A stretch of 64,000 nt of DNA, taken from the IMG/VR virus record IMGVR_UViG_3300020438_004021, positions 62,001 to 126,000 of that record, one strand, 5' to 3'. The notes below the pieces were generated by a model. The model ran no database searches and was not told where the DNA came from. It saw nothing but the letters and a program-made list of their open reading frames with translations. Source of the DNA: a virus. The position numbers were made by a program, and so were the translations under genes. The number at the start of each line of letters is the position of its first letter. Position 1 is the stretch's first letter. Positions 1-8,861 of the stretch are shown in pieces.

Positions 1-64
1 TAAAGAAGAAATTCAATCATTATTCGATGCCCTCAATCTTCTAGAAACTAGTAGGGATGACATA

Positions 65-1540
65 ATGTCATTGGGTGAAGATACTTTGTCGGTAGAGGCC
101 TTTAATTTCTTGCTAGAGCAGGACGAAGAGGATGACTCTCCTCAAGATACCCCCACTCTTGTGGTGCTATCTAAATTCGAAGAATCAGATGAATACAGCG
201 ACACTGTAAGCAAAATAGATAAAGCATGTGACTCTTTGGACATATCATTCTTCGCTGTGTCTGTGGATGATGCCTTCATAGTAGATGAGGAAGTCTCAGA
301 CGATGAGCTTATAATCCATAACTACGACGGAGAGAACAATAAGATAACTCTGAACACAGACAACACAGTCTGCTGGCCTAGAGGTGGGGTAATGTCTCAC
401 CAATCTGGGATGGGTCTTCTTAGCACACTACAAGACTCTGGAGTTTTCTGTGTCAATAAGTTAAGCACGATGGAATTATGCAGGAACAAATTTGCTACCT
501 CTACAATGTTAGACAGGAACAACATACCATCCCCAAGGACCGCACTGGTCACCAACGAAGATGCTGTGGATATTGCACTAGAGAATATAGGTGGAGAGTT
601 CCCAGTGGTCATCAAGACCATCACTGGTGCTGAAGGAATAGGGGTATCCATTGTTGAGTCATATAAATCTCTTAAGAGTGTTTTACAGTCTCTATGGAAA
701 TTCGATGCTGAAGTAATCATACAAGAATATATGGAAATAGAGTATGATGTCAGGACCATAGTACTAGATGGAAAAATCATAGCATGTATGAAGAGGTTGA
801 AGGGGGATGGAGATTTCAGAACAAATAAGGCACTTGGAAATGAAACCGAACCGTATGATTTATCGGAAGAAGAAAAATCATTAGTACTAAAGACTGCCAA
901 ATTAGTGGGTGGTTTTCTATCAGGTGTAGACCATGTTACTGTCGATGGAGAGCATATGGTGCTAGAGGTGAATACATCGCCGGGTAGCGGTGCTCAGAAG
1001 TACACAATGTATGATGAAGAAGGGGAACCATACATAGGTGTCGGACAAGATATAGTGAATGTGGTAGTAGGACACATAACGGATAAAAACAACTGGGTTT
1101 ATTCTACCAAAGAGATAGGTGAACTTGAGAAAATATATATCTATGGTGTTGGAGAACTCATATCTAAAGCCGATACTGGCAATGGAAGTTACAATTCACT
1201 TCATGCCGAAGAAATAACAATAGAAGACGATGTAGTAAGCTTCTTCACCGAGAATGATACAGAGATGGTTCTACCTCTAATCGATATGGTAACCATCAAT
1301 ATGGGGGGCGATACTGAAGAAAGACCAGTAGTCCCTCTAGACTTCAAGATGGGGGACAAGGAATATAAGTCTATACCCTTCTCTCTAACAGATAGAGACG
1401 ATATGGACTACCCCGTGTTACTGGGAAAAGAATTCTTACAAAAGGCTAGGTTCTCGGTTAACGTATCTAAGAAGTATGAACTGACAGAAGAACCGTTTTG
1501 CGACTGGTTTGCATGGCAGAAAAGAAACTTAAGCCCTTAG
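65..1540 (+). CDS. RimK-type ATP-grasp ligase fused to a retropepsin-like (RimK-associated zinc protease family) domain
   Basis: ATP-grasp ligases of the RimK type add amino acids (glutamate in E. coli RimK) to protein C-termini or small molecules. A RimK-like body covers roughly residues 30-345, ending in the metal/nucleotide-binding stretch LEVNTSPGSG. The C-terminal ~120 residues match the RimK-linked aspartyl-protease-like family: KADTGN around D370, SLHAEE shortly after, and LLGKEFL near the end. The frame stays open upstream to base 2, so the gene may begin outside the window; ATG 65 was chosen because AGGG lies 8-12 bases before it. Such two-domain proteins occur in marine T4-like phages, but their substrate is unknown. 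The family is fairly sure; the role and the start are not. Confidence 0.8.
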   Translation: MSLGEDTLSVEAFNFLLEQDEEDDSPQDTPTLVVLSKFEESDEYSDTVSKIDKACDSLDISFFAVSVDDAFIVDEEVSDDELIIHNYDGENNKITLNTDNTVCWPRGGVMSHQSGMGLLSTLQDSGVFCVNKLSTMELCRNKFATSTMLDRNNIPSPRTALVTNEDAVDIALENIGGEFPVVIKTITGAEGIGVSIVESYKSLKSVLQSLWKFDAEVIIQEYMEIEYDVRTIVLDGKIIACMKRLKGDGDFRTNKALGNETEPYDLSEEEKSLVLKTAKLVGGFLSGVDHVTVDGEHMVLEVNTSPGSGAQKYTMYDEEGEPYIGVGQDIVNVVVGHITDKNNWVYSTKEIGELEKIYIYGVGELISKADTGNGSYNSLHAEEITIEDDVVSFFTENDTEMVLPLIDMVTINMGGDTEERPVVPLDFKMGDKEYKSIPFSLTDRDDMDYPVLLGKEFLQKARFSVNVSKKYELTEEPFCDWFAWQKRNLSP

Positions 1541-1543
1541 AGA

Positions 1544-1551
1544 TATAAATA
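1544..1551 (+). promoter_or_regulatory. T4-type late promoter TATAAATA
   Basis: Exact TATAAATA, 32 bases before the ATG at 1583. This octamer recurs before most structural genes of the window and matches the T4 late promoter read by sigma gp55 with gp33. Confidence 0.85.
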
Positions 1552-1582
1552 ATTTCAGAACCTTTCCTCAAAGAGAACAGAT

Positions 1583-2035
1583 ATGGAGAAGAAAATGAAA
1601 ACTTTCAATGAACTAAAAGAATCGATAGCGGCTGTAGTGCCTAGAGCATATCATGCCATGACAGCAGTGCCTCAAGAGACAGACAAGAATTTCTCTGACA
1701 CTAGAGACCCCGAGATAGTAGATAGGATTAATGTTGCACTATCGCACATCAATAAACTGCCTACCTCGGACCCTCGTTCTAGAATTAACGAGATTAAGGT
1801 GATTTTGAGTCACGCGGGTATAGATTTCGACCATACTAGTGTGCAGTTCCAAGAAGGTGTACCAATGGCAGTGCCAGTGAAGAAATTCGGCGGTCGCATC
1901 GGAATGACACCAGAAGACGGATACATCAACGACGATGGCTTTGGTGGGATGCCCCACCAGCTTACCTTTAACTGGTCCAAGAGCAGTGGTTCTTGGATGC
2001 TGAATTCGGAGCTCTCGAGAGCGAATATGATGTGA
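1583..2035 (+). CDS. Hypothetical protein with capsid-targeting-like N-terminus
   Basis: 150 residues, unrecognised as a whole. It starts MEKKMKTFNELKES; an internal ATG at 1595 would give MKTFNELKES. That start resembles the capsid-targeting sequence of T4 internal proteins (MKTYQEF...), and LKE followed by S fits the (L/I)xE cleavage rule of the T4 prohead protease gp21. The preceding late promoter fits a head-associated product. The C-terminal half is rich in Gly, Pro and Asn with no recognised domain. Packaging into the head as an internal protein is an inference from the N-terminus only. Confidence 0.7.
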   Translation: MEKKMKTFNELKESIAAVVPRAYHAMTAVPQETDKNFSDTRDPEIVDRINVALSHINKLPTSDPRSRINEIKVILSHAGIDFDHTSVQFQEGVPMAVPVKKFGGRIGMTPEDGYINDDGFGGMPHQLTFNWSKSSGSWMLNSELSRANMM

Positions 2036-2054
2036 TAACGTGAGACTTTTAATT

Positions 2055-2450
2055 ATGAAGAAAAATATTGGTTTGAATTCAAACAACTATATGATGTATG
2101 CTATGAAGCACTACGAGAATCCTCAGTGTTTAGACATAGAAGAATTCTATAGTGATTTGAGCAGGATAAAGTACCTAAAGAGGCTGTTGAGAAGGTATAC
2201 TGCTACTGGAGAACTGAAGGAAAGGTTGATATTAAACCACATTATAGTTCTTTACAATGTGTTCGGTATTGTACCAGCAACCAGACTGTTATTCTTCAGG
2301 ATGGGGGATGAATTCCACTCCGTTCTAAAGACCTTCCTAGTTTACCTAAGTGTTTTCCCCGAAGGCGATAATGAGATAGAGATTTTAGAGGCCGACTTAT
2401 TGTCGATACCGTTAGATAAAGGAATCACTGAGATACTCAGGAAGATATAA
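2055..2450 (+). CDS. Conserved T4-like phage hypothetical protein (helical)
   Basis: About 131 residues from ATG 2055; GTG 2040 in the same frame would add five. It is alpha-helical, with basic and hydrophobic segments (IEEFYSDLSRIKYLKRLLRRY; LILNHIIVLYNVFGIVPATR). This type of protein is common beside the next gene in marine T4-like phages and has no assigned function. Only two bases separate it from the following gene, so the two are probably co-translated. It is clearly a real gene because its codon pattern continues that of its neighbours and nothing competes for the space. Confidence 0.75.
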   Translation: MKKNIGLNSNNYMMYAMKHYENPQCLDIEEFYSDLSRIKYLKRLLRRYTATGELKERLILNHIIVLYNVFGIVPATRLLFFRMGDEFHSVLKTFLVYLSVFPEGDNEIEILEADLLSIPLDKGITEILRKI

Positions 2451-2452
2451 AA

Positions 2453-3019
2453 ATGGCAGGAGCATTCGACATATTTGTGGCATATAAGTTTATTAGGATA
2501 CTAACCACTCCTTATAAGAAGACTGATGCTTATAAATTGGGAATCATTGACGATAAGGGCAACCTACTCAAGAAGAGGAAAGAACTGAATACTGGTGCTG
2601 AGAAGAAAGCATACACTATCATCCATACGTTAGTCTGGAACTTGAAAAGGCTGCTAGACAAAATACCGGCTACTAAGACTAGACTGGGTTCATTCGCCGT
2701 AGCACTATGGTTATTGAAAGAGAAATTGAAGGATGGTATTAAAGAATCAGTCTTAGAAGAGTGTTTCCTATCTAGTGTGGGGATAGAAGACCTAAAAGAA
2801 TCAAAAGAATATCAGAAGACATTAGAGGCAGGACTTTTCATATCCAAGGACAGTCTGCCAATAATGTATGATTTTATAAATACCAGAGATAACATAGTGC
2901 TTGAGGAATCTAAGCCGGTCGGTTTCATGTTGAATCAACCAATATATGCAGGTTCCCATGCCCTAACAGGTAGAAAGGTTTATTTTTCCTATGAAGACGT
3001 TTTCAGAATTAGTAAATAG
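2453..3019 (+). CDS. Conserved T4-like phage hypothetical protein
   Basis: 188 residues beginning MAGAFDIFVAYKFIRILTTP. The blocks KTDAYKLGIIDDKG and AYTIIHTLVWNLKRLLDKIP look like a family conserved in cyanophage and pelagiphage myoviruses, usually left as hypothetical or virion-associated. No catalytic motif is visible. It follows the previous gene by two bases and its last 29 bases overlap the start of the next gene in another frame. A late promoter for the next gene lies inside its 3' end. Confidence 0.75.
   Translation: MAGAFDIFVAYKFIRILTTPYKKTDAYKLGIIDDKGNLLKKRKELNTGAEKKAYTIIHTLVWNLKRLLDKIPATKTRLGSFAVALWLLKEKLKDGIKESVLEECFLSSVGIEDLKESKEYQKTLEAGLFISKDSLPIMYDFINTRDNIVLEESKPVGFMLNQPIYAGSHALTGRKVYFSYEDVFRISK
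2875..2882 (+). promoter_or_regulatory. T4-type late promoter TATAAATA inside a gene
   Basis: Exact octamer within the 3' part of the 2453-3019 gene, 108 bases before the ATG at 2991. It could give late transcription of the large internal-protein candidate. Chance occurrence inside coding sequence is possible. Confidence 0.5.
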
Positions 3020-5675
3020 TTTACAAGAAGAGAAATCAAACCTCATAGAGTCCAAAATCTCTGCGGTTGACAGTAGTATCCTCACACCTACCTCCACCAA
3101 GGCGGATGCAGTCGCATTGACTGCTAATCCTCTAGGAATATTCGGTGGATTGGTAACTAGAGACGGAAGACTCACCAAACCCATGAATAAGAGAGACCTA
3201 ACAAGGTCAATCTGGTCACAGAATGCACAGGCTGCTGCCGAGAGTTTTTATGATAACCTAGATGACTATTGGTCAGATATGCTTTATTCAAGGAATTCAG
3301 CTGCATATGACCAGACAATATATGATGCTAAGCAGACAATCAATAAGTCTAGACAAAGCAGACCATACACCGAACTGGAATATAAGGGTGAGGTAGAAGA
3401 CCTAGACAACCCTTATAACAGAGGGCAGAGGGCAGGAAATGTAGACGACCTAGAAGGTAGTAGTCAATTCCACCAGTTGCCTAGAGAGATGCCTTATCAG
3501 CCTTCTGGTCCCATGCATTACTATCCCCAAAGACCACCGGTAGATGACCCCGGTCTGTTTCCAGATGACCCTTATGACTCATACCCACCAGGTATAGAGA
3601 CTGACCAGTTCAGCCCTATGCAGTTCCCTAACCCAATGAATAGGCGAGAGACTGACCCAATGCAGCCGAACATACCACCGGTTGTTTTACCACCTTCATT
3701 GCAACCACCTATTGGAATGCCTGGTAACCCTAATCAGGGTCCACCTCAGCTTAAGCCTATGAATAGGAGAGAGACATACCCTGGTCCTTATAATAAGTCT
3801 ACTAGAAGTTCTAGAAGACAAGAACTACTCAATCCTATGAACAGACGACAGACCTATCCGCCTGTTCAGGATATTAAACCAATCAAATTCCCTGATGACG
3901 TCATACCTGGACAGCAGTTGGATAAACCAGTTTCTGTTCCAGCTCCACAAGATAACCCATATCAATATTTCTTAGACCCGAGAAGTCCAGAGAATATGAA
4001 ACCTTATGGACACCCGAGACCTCACGTGGACCCCGACGTAGACCCCGACACACCTGGTCATCAGGTACCTGGTCTACCTCAATGGTTAACACCACCAGAA
4101 GGACCGAGTCATCAGCAAAAGGTAGACAAACTTCAGCAACTTATTGATATATTGCGCCGAGATGGAGAACCAGAGGATGTGCAAAGAGACATCGGGTATC
4201 CACCTTTAATGACTCCAGGCAATGTAGAGGGTTTACCTTCATATGTCGATGGTGAACCAACTGGTGTGCCTCAACCCCGTCATCCCTACAATAAACTCAT
4301 ACCGGGTAATCTAGATGGTTCTCCACTTCATCCCGAAGACTTAGAACCCGGCGGACCTCTGGATAAGTGGTGGCACAATAAATTCCGACAAGATAGGCAA
4401 CAAGTTCAGCAGCAACAGTTGCAAGACTTGCAGCAAGAATTAATACCATTGCTTCAGCAAAATCCTGAATTGTACCAACCTTGGATGATGCAGGGTTTCG
4501 ATGATCGATCTCAAGCTGGTTTCGATGATAACAGAGCACCAGATGACCAGTTTAAACCTCAACTACCGAAGTGGACAGACCCACCGATGGGACCAGAGAA
4601 ACCAAAGGGTCCTGGAAGACTTCCTTTGTCTCCTTCAATTCTACCCAGAGATGATTCTGGAAATCCTCAAGGACCACGTGATTTTGATCATGGTCTGCGT
4701 GACCCGATGGATAATGACCCGACCCTACCCCCTGTCACACCTCAGGATAAGTTAGACTGGTTGGATTACCTCGAAGATTTCTACGATTATTATGGTAAAC
4801 CTCCTAGAAACCAGAGGTCACAAGACGGAAGAGGCGACATTAATCAACCAATTAATTGGTATGATTTGCAGGACCCATCTGAAGTACCAGACGGTGTGAT
4901 GGTAGACAAACCAAATGTTTCCGTTCCTGGCATACAACCAGCAGACCCTCCAGTACCAGTACCTGGTCCATTCGTTCAACAGGACGGTGGTGGAGATGAG
5001 GATGACGGTGGTGACGAAGATCCCATCAGCATTACACCAAGTCTATACCCATATAGACCTAGACCACAACCTGGACCAGTCATAGACACTGACGACGATG
5101 AAGAAGGTGGTGACGATGATGACGATACCGGTGAAGGTGATAGCAGCAGCGAGTTTGATACCGGTGCTTACACCAAGGAACCATACAGACCTAAGGCAGA
5201 CCTTCAGACTGGCATCTTCACCGATCCTGACGATGACGATGACGATGACGATGATGGTGGAACAGGTTTCGATACTGGAGACTATACTAAACTGACACCC
5301 AAGGTAGACCTTCAAATCGGAGTATTTACAGATACAGACGACGATGATGAAGATGAAGGTTATCGTCCTGACATCTATCCTAAGGGCATAACATATGGAA
5401 TGCCACCTGAGCATGCTAAGCACTACTCTGGATTCTTGAATAAAATGGGATGGATGAACGAGGCAAAAGTCTCTAGGGCATGGAGAGATGCCGGAATGCC
5501 TGCTGGTGACGCACGTTCTAGTGATGACAAACCCCTGATGAAGTGGTTAACCGACCTAGAGAAGGAACTGAAGAAAAAAGGTAAGTCATATGATGATGTG
5601 GATGCAGACAATGCAATCCAGATGTATTATCGAAAGAAGAGACCAAACGCAGCTGCTAGGGAGTTAACCAAATGA
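2991..5675 (+). CDS. Proline/aspartate-rich repeat protein, candidate internal head protein
   Basis: 894 residues of low complexity. The first residues, MKTFSELVNSLQEE, resemble the T4 capsid-targeting peptide and include an LQE site of the gp21 protease type. The middle is Pro/Asp/Gln-rich with a repeated motif (NPMNRRETDP, KPMNRRETYP, NPMNRRQTYP). The 600-800 region carries two copies of an FDTGxYTK ... LQxGxFTD unit separated by runs of up to nine aspartates. The last ~80 residues form a normal basic/helical domain (WMNEAKVSRAWRDAGMPAGD). It overlaps the upstream gene by 29 bases and the next gene by 4. I infer a disordered protein packaged in, or ejected from, the head; no family was recognised. 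Confidence 0.75.
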   Translation: MKTFSELVNSLQEEKSNLIESKISAVDSSILTPTSTKADAVALTANPLGIFGGLVTRDGRLTKPMNKRDLTRSIWSQNAQAAAESFYDNLDDYWSDMLYSRNSAAYDQTIYDAKQTINKSRQSRPYTELEYKGEVEDLDNPYNRGQRAGNVDDLEGSSQFHQLPREMPYQPSGPMHYYPQRPPVDDPGLFPDDPYDSYPPGIETDQFSPMQFPNPMNRRETDPMQPNIPPVVLPPSLQPPIGMPGNPNQGPPQLKPMNRRETYPGPYNKSTRSSRRQELLNPMNRRQTYPPVQDIKPIKFPDDVIPGQQLDKPVSVPAPQDNPYQYFLDPRSPENMKPYGHPRPHVDPDVDPDTPGHQVPGLPQWLTPPEGPSHQQKVDKLQQLIDILRRDGEPEDVQRDIGYPPLMTPGNVEGLPSYVDGEPTGVPQPRHPYNKLIPGNLDGSPLHPEDLEPGGPLDKWWHNKFRQDRQQVQQQQLQDLQQELIPLLQQNPELYQPWMMQGFDDRSQAGFDDNRAPDDQFKPQLPKWTDPPMGPEKPKGPGRLPLSPSILPRDDSGNPQGPRDFDHGLRDPMDNDPTLPPVTPQDKLDWLDYLEDFYDYYGKPPRNQRSQDGRGDINQPINWYDLQDPSEVPDGVMVDKPNVSVPGIQPADPPVPVPGPFVQQDGGGDEDDGGDEDPISITPSLYPYRPRPQPGPVIDTDDDEEGGDDDDDTGEGDSSSEFDTGAYTKEPYRPKADLQTGIFTDPDDDDDDDDDGGTGFDTGDYTKLTPKVDLQIGVFTDTDDDDEDEGYRPDIYPKGITYGMPPEHAKHYSGFLNKMGWMNEAKVSRAWRDAGMPAGDARSSDDKPLMKWLTDLEKELKKKGKSYDDVDADNAIQMYYRKKRPNAAARELTK

Positions 5676-7315
5676 AGAGAAGGAATTTCAAACTAGAAGA
5701 CTGGTCTGTTATCAATGAGTCTGAGACTATTCATTGGAACAAACTCAAGGACCATGAGAAGAAAGAAATGCTTAGAAGTGTTAGACTTCCCTCGGCACTT
5801 GTTAAAGACAAGTGGAATAGTCTTGATTTTCGTGCTAAAGAGATGATGGGGAAGTTCATCAGTCAGACCACTAGCGGTGAGTTTAGACTTGCTGAAGAAG
5901 AGTTAACTCCAACGCAGAAGAAGAAAATGGAGAAAATTGTTCTCTCTATGAAGGATAAAGAAGACGAGTTCAAAGAGAGATATGGTGATGAGTGGAAGAG
6001 TGTAATGTATGCCACTGCTACCAAGATGGCAAAGGAGTCTACCACCAGTGAAGGTTGGAAGAGCGATGCCCAGAGAAAGGCAGCTTTCGCTAGCGGTTAT
6101 AAGGCGAAAGGCAAGAAAAACAAGAAGAAAGAAGAATCCACCGAATTAGATGAGGCTATGGATCACAACAGACGGCATAAAGAGGCACTTAAACTCATTA
6201 AGATGATTGGTGGTGAGAACTGGATAGACTCTTTCGGTGATATGGTAAAGAATAAACCGAATCCTAAGACAGATATGAATGATTCTAAACCTGTTGACTA
6301 TATGCAAGACAGGGGCAGGGGAGAATGGGACATCGCGGTTAGAGCAGACGGTTCTGTTGAGTACAACCACCTTGGAAGGGCTGGTAAATCCAATAGCATT
6401 GCAGGTTTTAAGAAGCATTTTTCAATCTTCAAAGAATCCATTGAAATGTATGAGGTTACTAGGACTGCTTTAGACAGAGAATTTCAAAAGGTGACTCGTT
6501 CTGGAAAAATGGACACAATGGCTGCAACTCGCCATATCGAGAAGAAATTCGGTATCAAGGATGTGAAATTACAGAAAGATAGGAACGGCAAGACACATGT
6601 GATATCTTTCAATCAACTTTCAGAGGCACGTAGTAGGAGTGGTCGAGGAGTTCCAGCACCTCTCCCCAAGGCAACCAATTTCGCTATACGGATGCCCATC
6701 AAAGATAAGAAGCATGACACTGAGCTTGCAAAAATTGTTGGTGTTGAGACAAACAGTAAAGGTATGGTTCAGAGTGGACAAAAGCAAGGGGACACATACG
6801 TCTTCTACTTCAAGAATGCTAGAGATAGAACCAAATTCAGAAACAAATATTTAAGAAATGAAGATATCGCTAACACCACAGCAGGTGTAGCGGGTCTGAC
6901 ACCAGACACAATGGGTATGCCTGTAAGCAGAATGAAGAAGAAGAAGAAGAGAAGAGAAATCGAACCTATGCTCACTACTGAATCCAGAAAGAGGGTAGAG
7001 AAGGCAATCAAGGCGATGAACTCCTCGGACAGTAAAGAGTTTAAAAGTGAAATAGATGGCATGCCAGTATTCAGAGTCAGCGAGGCTGAATTCGCTAGAT
7101 GTAAGGGTAAGAAGGCTAAGGGTGAAAGATGGGGTAAATTCTTCGAGGGGGACTCACCCAACTATTCTAGTATAAGAAAATATGCTAAGAAGAACCCGAA
7201 TAACCCACTTTTAGTTCAGAATAATGTGACCGGAGAAATGACCATATTCAGAAGAAAAATGAATGATGGTAGACTCAAACACAACAAGAAAAAGAAGATG
7301 TTAGGCGGCTACTGA
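5672..7315 (+). CDS. Lysine-rich putative head/internal protein
   Basis: 547 residues starting MKRRNFKLEDWSVINESE, ATGA-overlapped with the preceding gene. It is strongly basic with Lys-rich linkers (KGKKNKKKEESTE, RMKKKKKRRE). It contains several sites of the gp21 prohead-protease type: TELDE before A, QLSE before A and RLAE before E. Similar lysine-rich, LxE-containing proteins are found in heads of cyanophage myoviruses. Cleavage into smaller DNA-binding pieces inside the capsid is a reasonable inference; no enzyme motif is seen. Confidence 0.75.
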   Translation: MKRRNFKLEDWSVINESETIHWNKLKDHEKKEMLRSVRLPSALVKDKWNSLDFRAKEMMGKFISQTTSGEFRLAEEELTPTQKKKMEKIVLSMKDKEDEFKERYGDEWKSVMYATATKMAKESTTSEGWKSDAQRKAAFASGYKAKGKKNKKKEESTELDEAMDHNRRHKEALKLIKMIGGENWIDSFGDMVKNKPNPKTDMNDSKPVDYMQDRGRGEWDIAVRADGSVEYNHLGRAGKSNSIAGFKKHFSIFKESIEMYEVTRTALDREFQKVTRSGKMDTMAATRHIEKKFGIKDVKLQKDRNGKTHVISFNQLSEARSRSGRGVPAPLPKATNFAIRMPIKDKKHDTELAKIVGVETNSKGMVQSGQKQGDTYVFYFKNARDRTKFRNKYLRNEDIANTTAGVAGLTPDTMGMPVSRMKKKKKRREIEPMLTTESRKRVEKAIKAMNSSDSKEFKSEIDGMPVFRVSEAEFARCKGKKAKGERWGKFFEGDSPNYSSIRKYAKKNPNNPLLVQNNVTGEMTIFRRKMNDGRLKHNKKKKMLGGY

Positions 7316-7387
7316 TGAAGATTCTGGTCATGACAATATTAATGACTTTGTCTATTAGTAGCGAATTGACTGCATCGGAGATTAATT

Positions 7388-8305
7388 ATGAAATCAACAA
7401 CGGTAACAATCATATTATTTTTGCTATCATACACGATGGGATGCGAGACTCTGAAGGAGATAAATTCCCATCCGGAAAACACAGCATCAACCATAGTGGA
7501 CAGTGTGAGAGAGCAAAAAGAGCAGACGGACGAGATAACAGAGGCATCGAAAGAGATGGGTGGAAGTCTAGAAAAGATAGACAGTCACGCAGATTCGATT
7601 TTGGACGAGATAGCACTTGTCCCAGAGGACCCGAGTTACAACATAGACCCCACATTAAACTCGATAGAGAACTCAGCAGAGTCGATAAAAGAAGAGATAG
7701 ATTTTGCACAGAGGGAGCAGGTGAGGATAGACGAGGCATTAGAGGACCTAGAGTCCGCAAATGCAAGGGTATCCGCTGCCGTAGGTCAAATAGAGCAGTT
7801 AGAAGACCTAGTAGCAGACTACGAACAGTCCGATAGGGAAGTTCGTAAAGAAGCACTAGAGAACTTACATAGCTTCATCACTTTATTCTTCGTGATAGGC
7901 TTCGGTATGCTCATAGGTGGTGCATTTCTAACATTTTGGGTAAATAGCAAACTGGGTGGGGTAATTCTAGCGATAGGTGTCCTCACTGTAGGGTTTGCAG
8001 CCGCCTCACAATATTACCTTGAAGAAATAGCAGTAGTCGGTCTTGTCGTGTTAGTAATAGGATTCTTAGCATCTCTAGGTGTAGTAGGATGGATGTTGGT
8101 CGATGGTAGAAATGATAAGAAGGCTATTGCTGAAATAGTAGAGCTTATCGAAGAGACTAAAGACCATCTGACACTAGAAGAAAGACAAGAAATCTTCGGT
8201 AGAGATGGTTTCGCATCTAGAATGACTAGCGACCTTACTAAGAAGATTATTGCTCAGGTAAAAATTAAGAACGGATTCAAGAACCTATCTAGGAAGAAGG
8301 TCTAG
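7388..8305 (+). CDS. Predicted membrane protein with long periplasm-side coiled coil
   Basis: 305 residues. The N-terminus (MKSTTVTIILFLLSYTMGC) is a signal sequence ending in Cys19 in an imperfect lipobox. A Glu-rich coiled-coil segment follows (about 25-155), then three hydrophobic helices (about 163-240: ITLFFVIGFGMLIGGAFLTF, GVILAIGVLTVGFAAAS, VVGLVVLVIGFLASLGVVG) and a charged tail. RBS GGAG stands 7 bases before the ATG. The coiled-coil and membrane layout could fit a lysis/spanin or superinfection-exclusion factor, but no family was recognised. The 3' end overlaps the convergent RuvC-like gene by 21 bases. Confidence 0.75.
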   Translation: MKSTTVTIILFLLSYTMGCETLKEINSHPENTASTIVDSVREQKEQTDEITEASKEMGGSLEKIDSHADSILDEIALVPEDPSYNIDPTLNSIENSAESIKEEIDFAQREQVRIDEALEDLESANARVSAAVGQIEQLEDLVADYEQSDREVRKEALENLHSFITLFFVIGFGMLIGGAFLTFWVNSKLGGVILAIGVLTVGFAAASQYYLEEIAVVGLVVLVIGFLASLGVVGWMLVDGRNDKKAIAEIVELIEETKDHLTLEERQEIFGRDGFASRMTSDLTKKIIAQVKIKNGFKNLSRKKV

Positions 8306-8848
8306 GGTCTCGAAATAGAGGTACTTACAGATGAAGTAGGCATCCACGATATCGCTGACTGGATTCCCCACTTTTTCCCTTCTGGGTGTCATCTCTTCGT
8401 GAAGATTTATTCCGGTTTCTTTAAACCAGGCATCATGCATTTTATCTTTGGTTGCACTACCGCTTCCTGTAGCAAACTTCTTAACTTGAGGTGGTGTCAC
8501 GGTATCGAATTTGGTATTAGAACCCCAAAGTTTATGCTTCAATATGCCAGTATTCTCAGCAACGTCGAATACTCTACCGGTTGCTGCAAAAGCATAACCT
8601 TCCAACATAACGTGGTCGAATGACATTATCCTCTTCATCGCCCAATGGGAAATCATATCAAATCTTTCCTCTTGGCATTTATATTCTTTCAATAAGGACC
8701 CATGTATCATGCCACTAAGGTGTTTACATGCTAGCCTTTTGGTCTTAGTTAAAAAATAAAAACTGCAGTTGTTGAAATCCCAGCGCTCACCAATGTGAGT
8801 ACACAATGCTGGACTGGTCATGCTGTAATCTATGCCTGCTATTCTCAT
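8285..8848 (-). CDS. RuvC-like Holliday junction resolvase (RNase H fold)
   Basis: 187 residues beginning MRIAGIDYS. The expected RuvC acidic residues are visible: D7 in GIDYS, E83 in MLEGYAF, and D166/D169 in SDIVDAYF. The segment TPPQVKKFATGSGSATKDKM matches the conserved KxxxTGxGxAxK block. Such enzymes cut four-way junctions and branched DNA; T4 uses the unrelated endonuclease VII (gp49), so this is probably a replacement that resolves concatemers before packaging. The gene lies last in a minus-strand group, 11 bases after a tiny membrane-protein gene, with a late-promoter-like box just upstream. Confidence 0.85.
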   Translation of the reverse strand: MRIAGIDYSMTSPALCTHIGERWDFNNCSFYFLTKTKRLACKHLSGMIHGSLLKEYKCQEERFDMISHWAMKRIMSFDHVMLEGYAFAATGRVFDVAENTGILKHKLWGSNTKFDTVTPPQVKKFATGSGSATKDKMHDAWFKETGINLHEEMTPRREKVGNPVSDIVDAYFICKYLYFETLDLLPR

Positions 8849-8853
8849 ACTTT

Positions 8854-8861
8854 TATTTATT
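8854..8861 (-). promoter_or_regulatory. Late-promoter-like box AATAAATA
   Basis: On the minus strand, AATAAATA ends 5 bases before the RuvC-like start codon. It is one base from the consensus TATAAATA; this close to the ATG it would give a leaderless message, so confidence is modest. Confidence 0.35.

Noticed and set aside
5043-5423. Minus-strand hydrophobic ORF opposite the poly-Asp region
   Set aside because: Ile/Val runs are simply the complement of GAT/GAC aspartate codons.
7315-7836. 173-residue ORF overlapping the membrane-protein gene in another frame
   Set aside because: It starts with a signal-like stretch but soon becomes Arg/Asp-rich as expected from the shadow frame, and has no clear RBS. 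Only its first ~70 bases lie outside the real gene. An embedded spanin-like gene is not excluded but is not supported.
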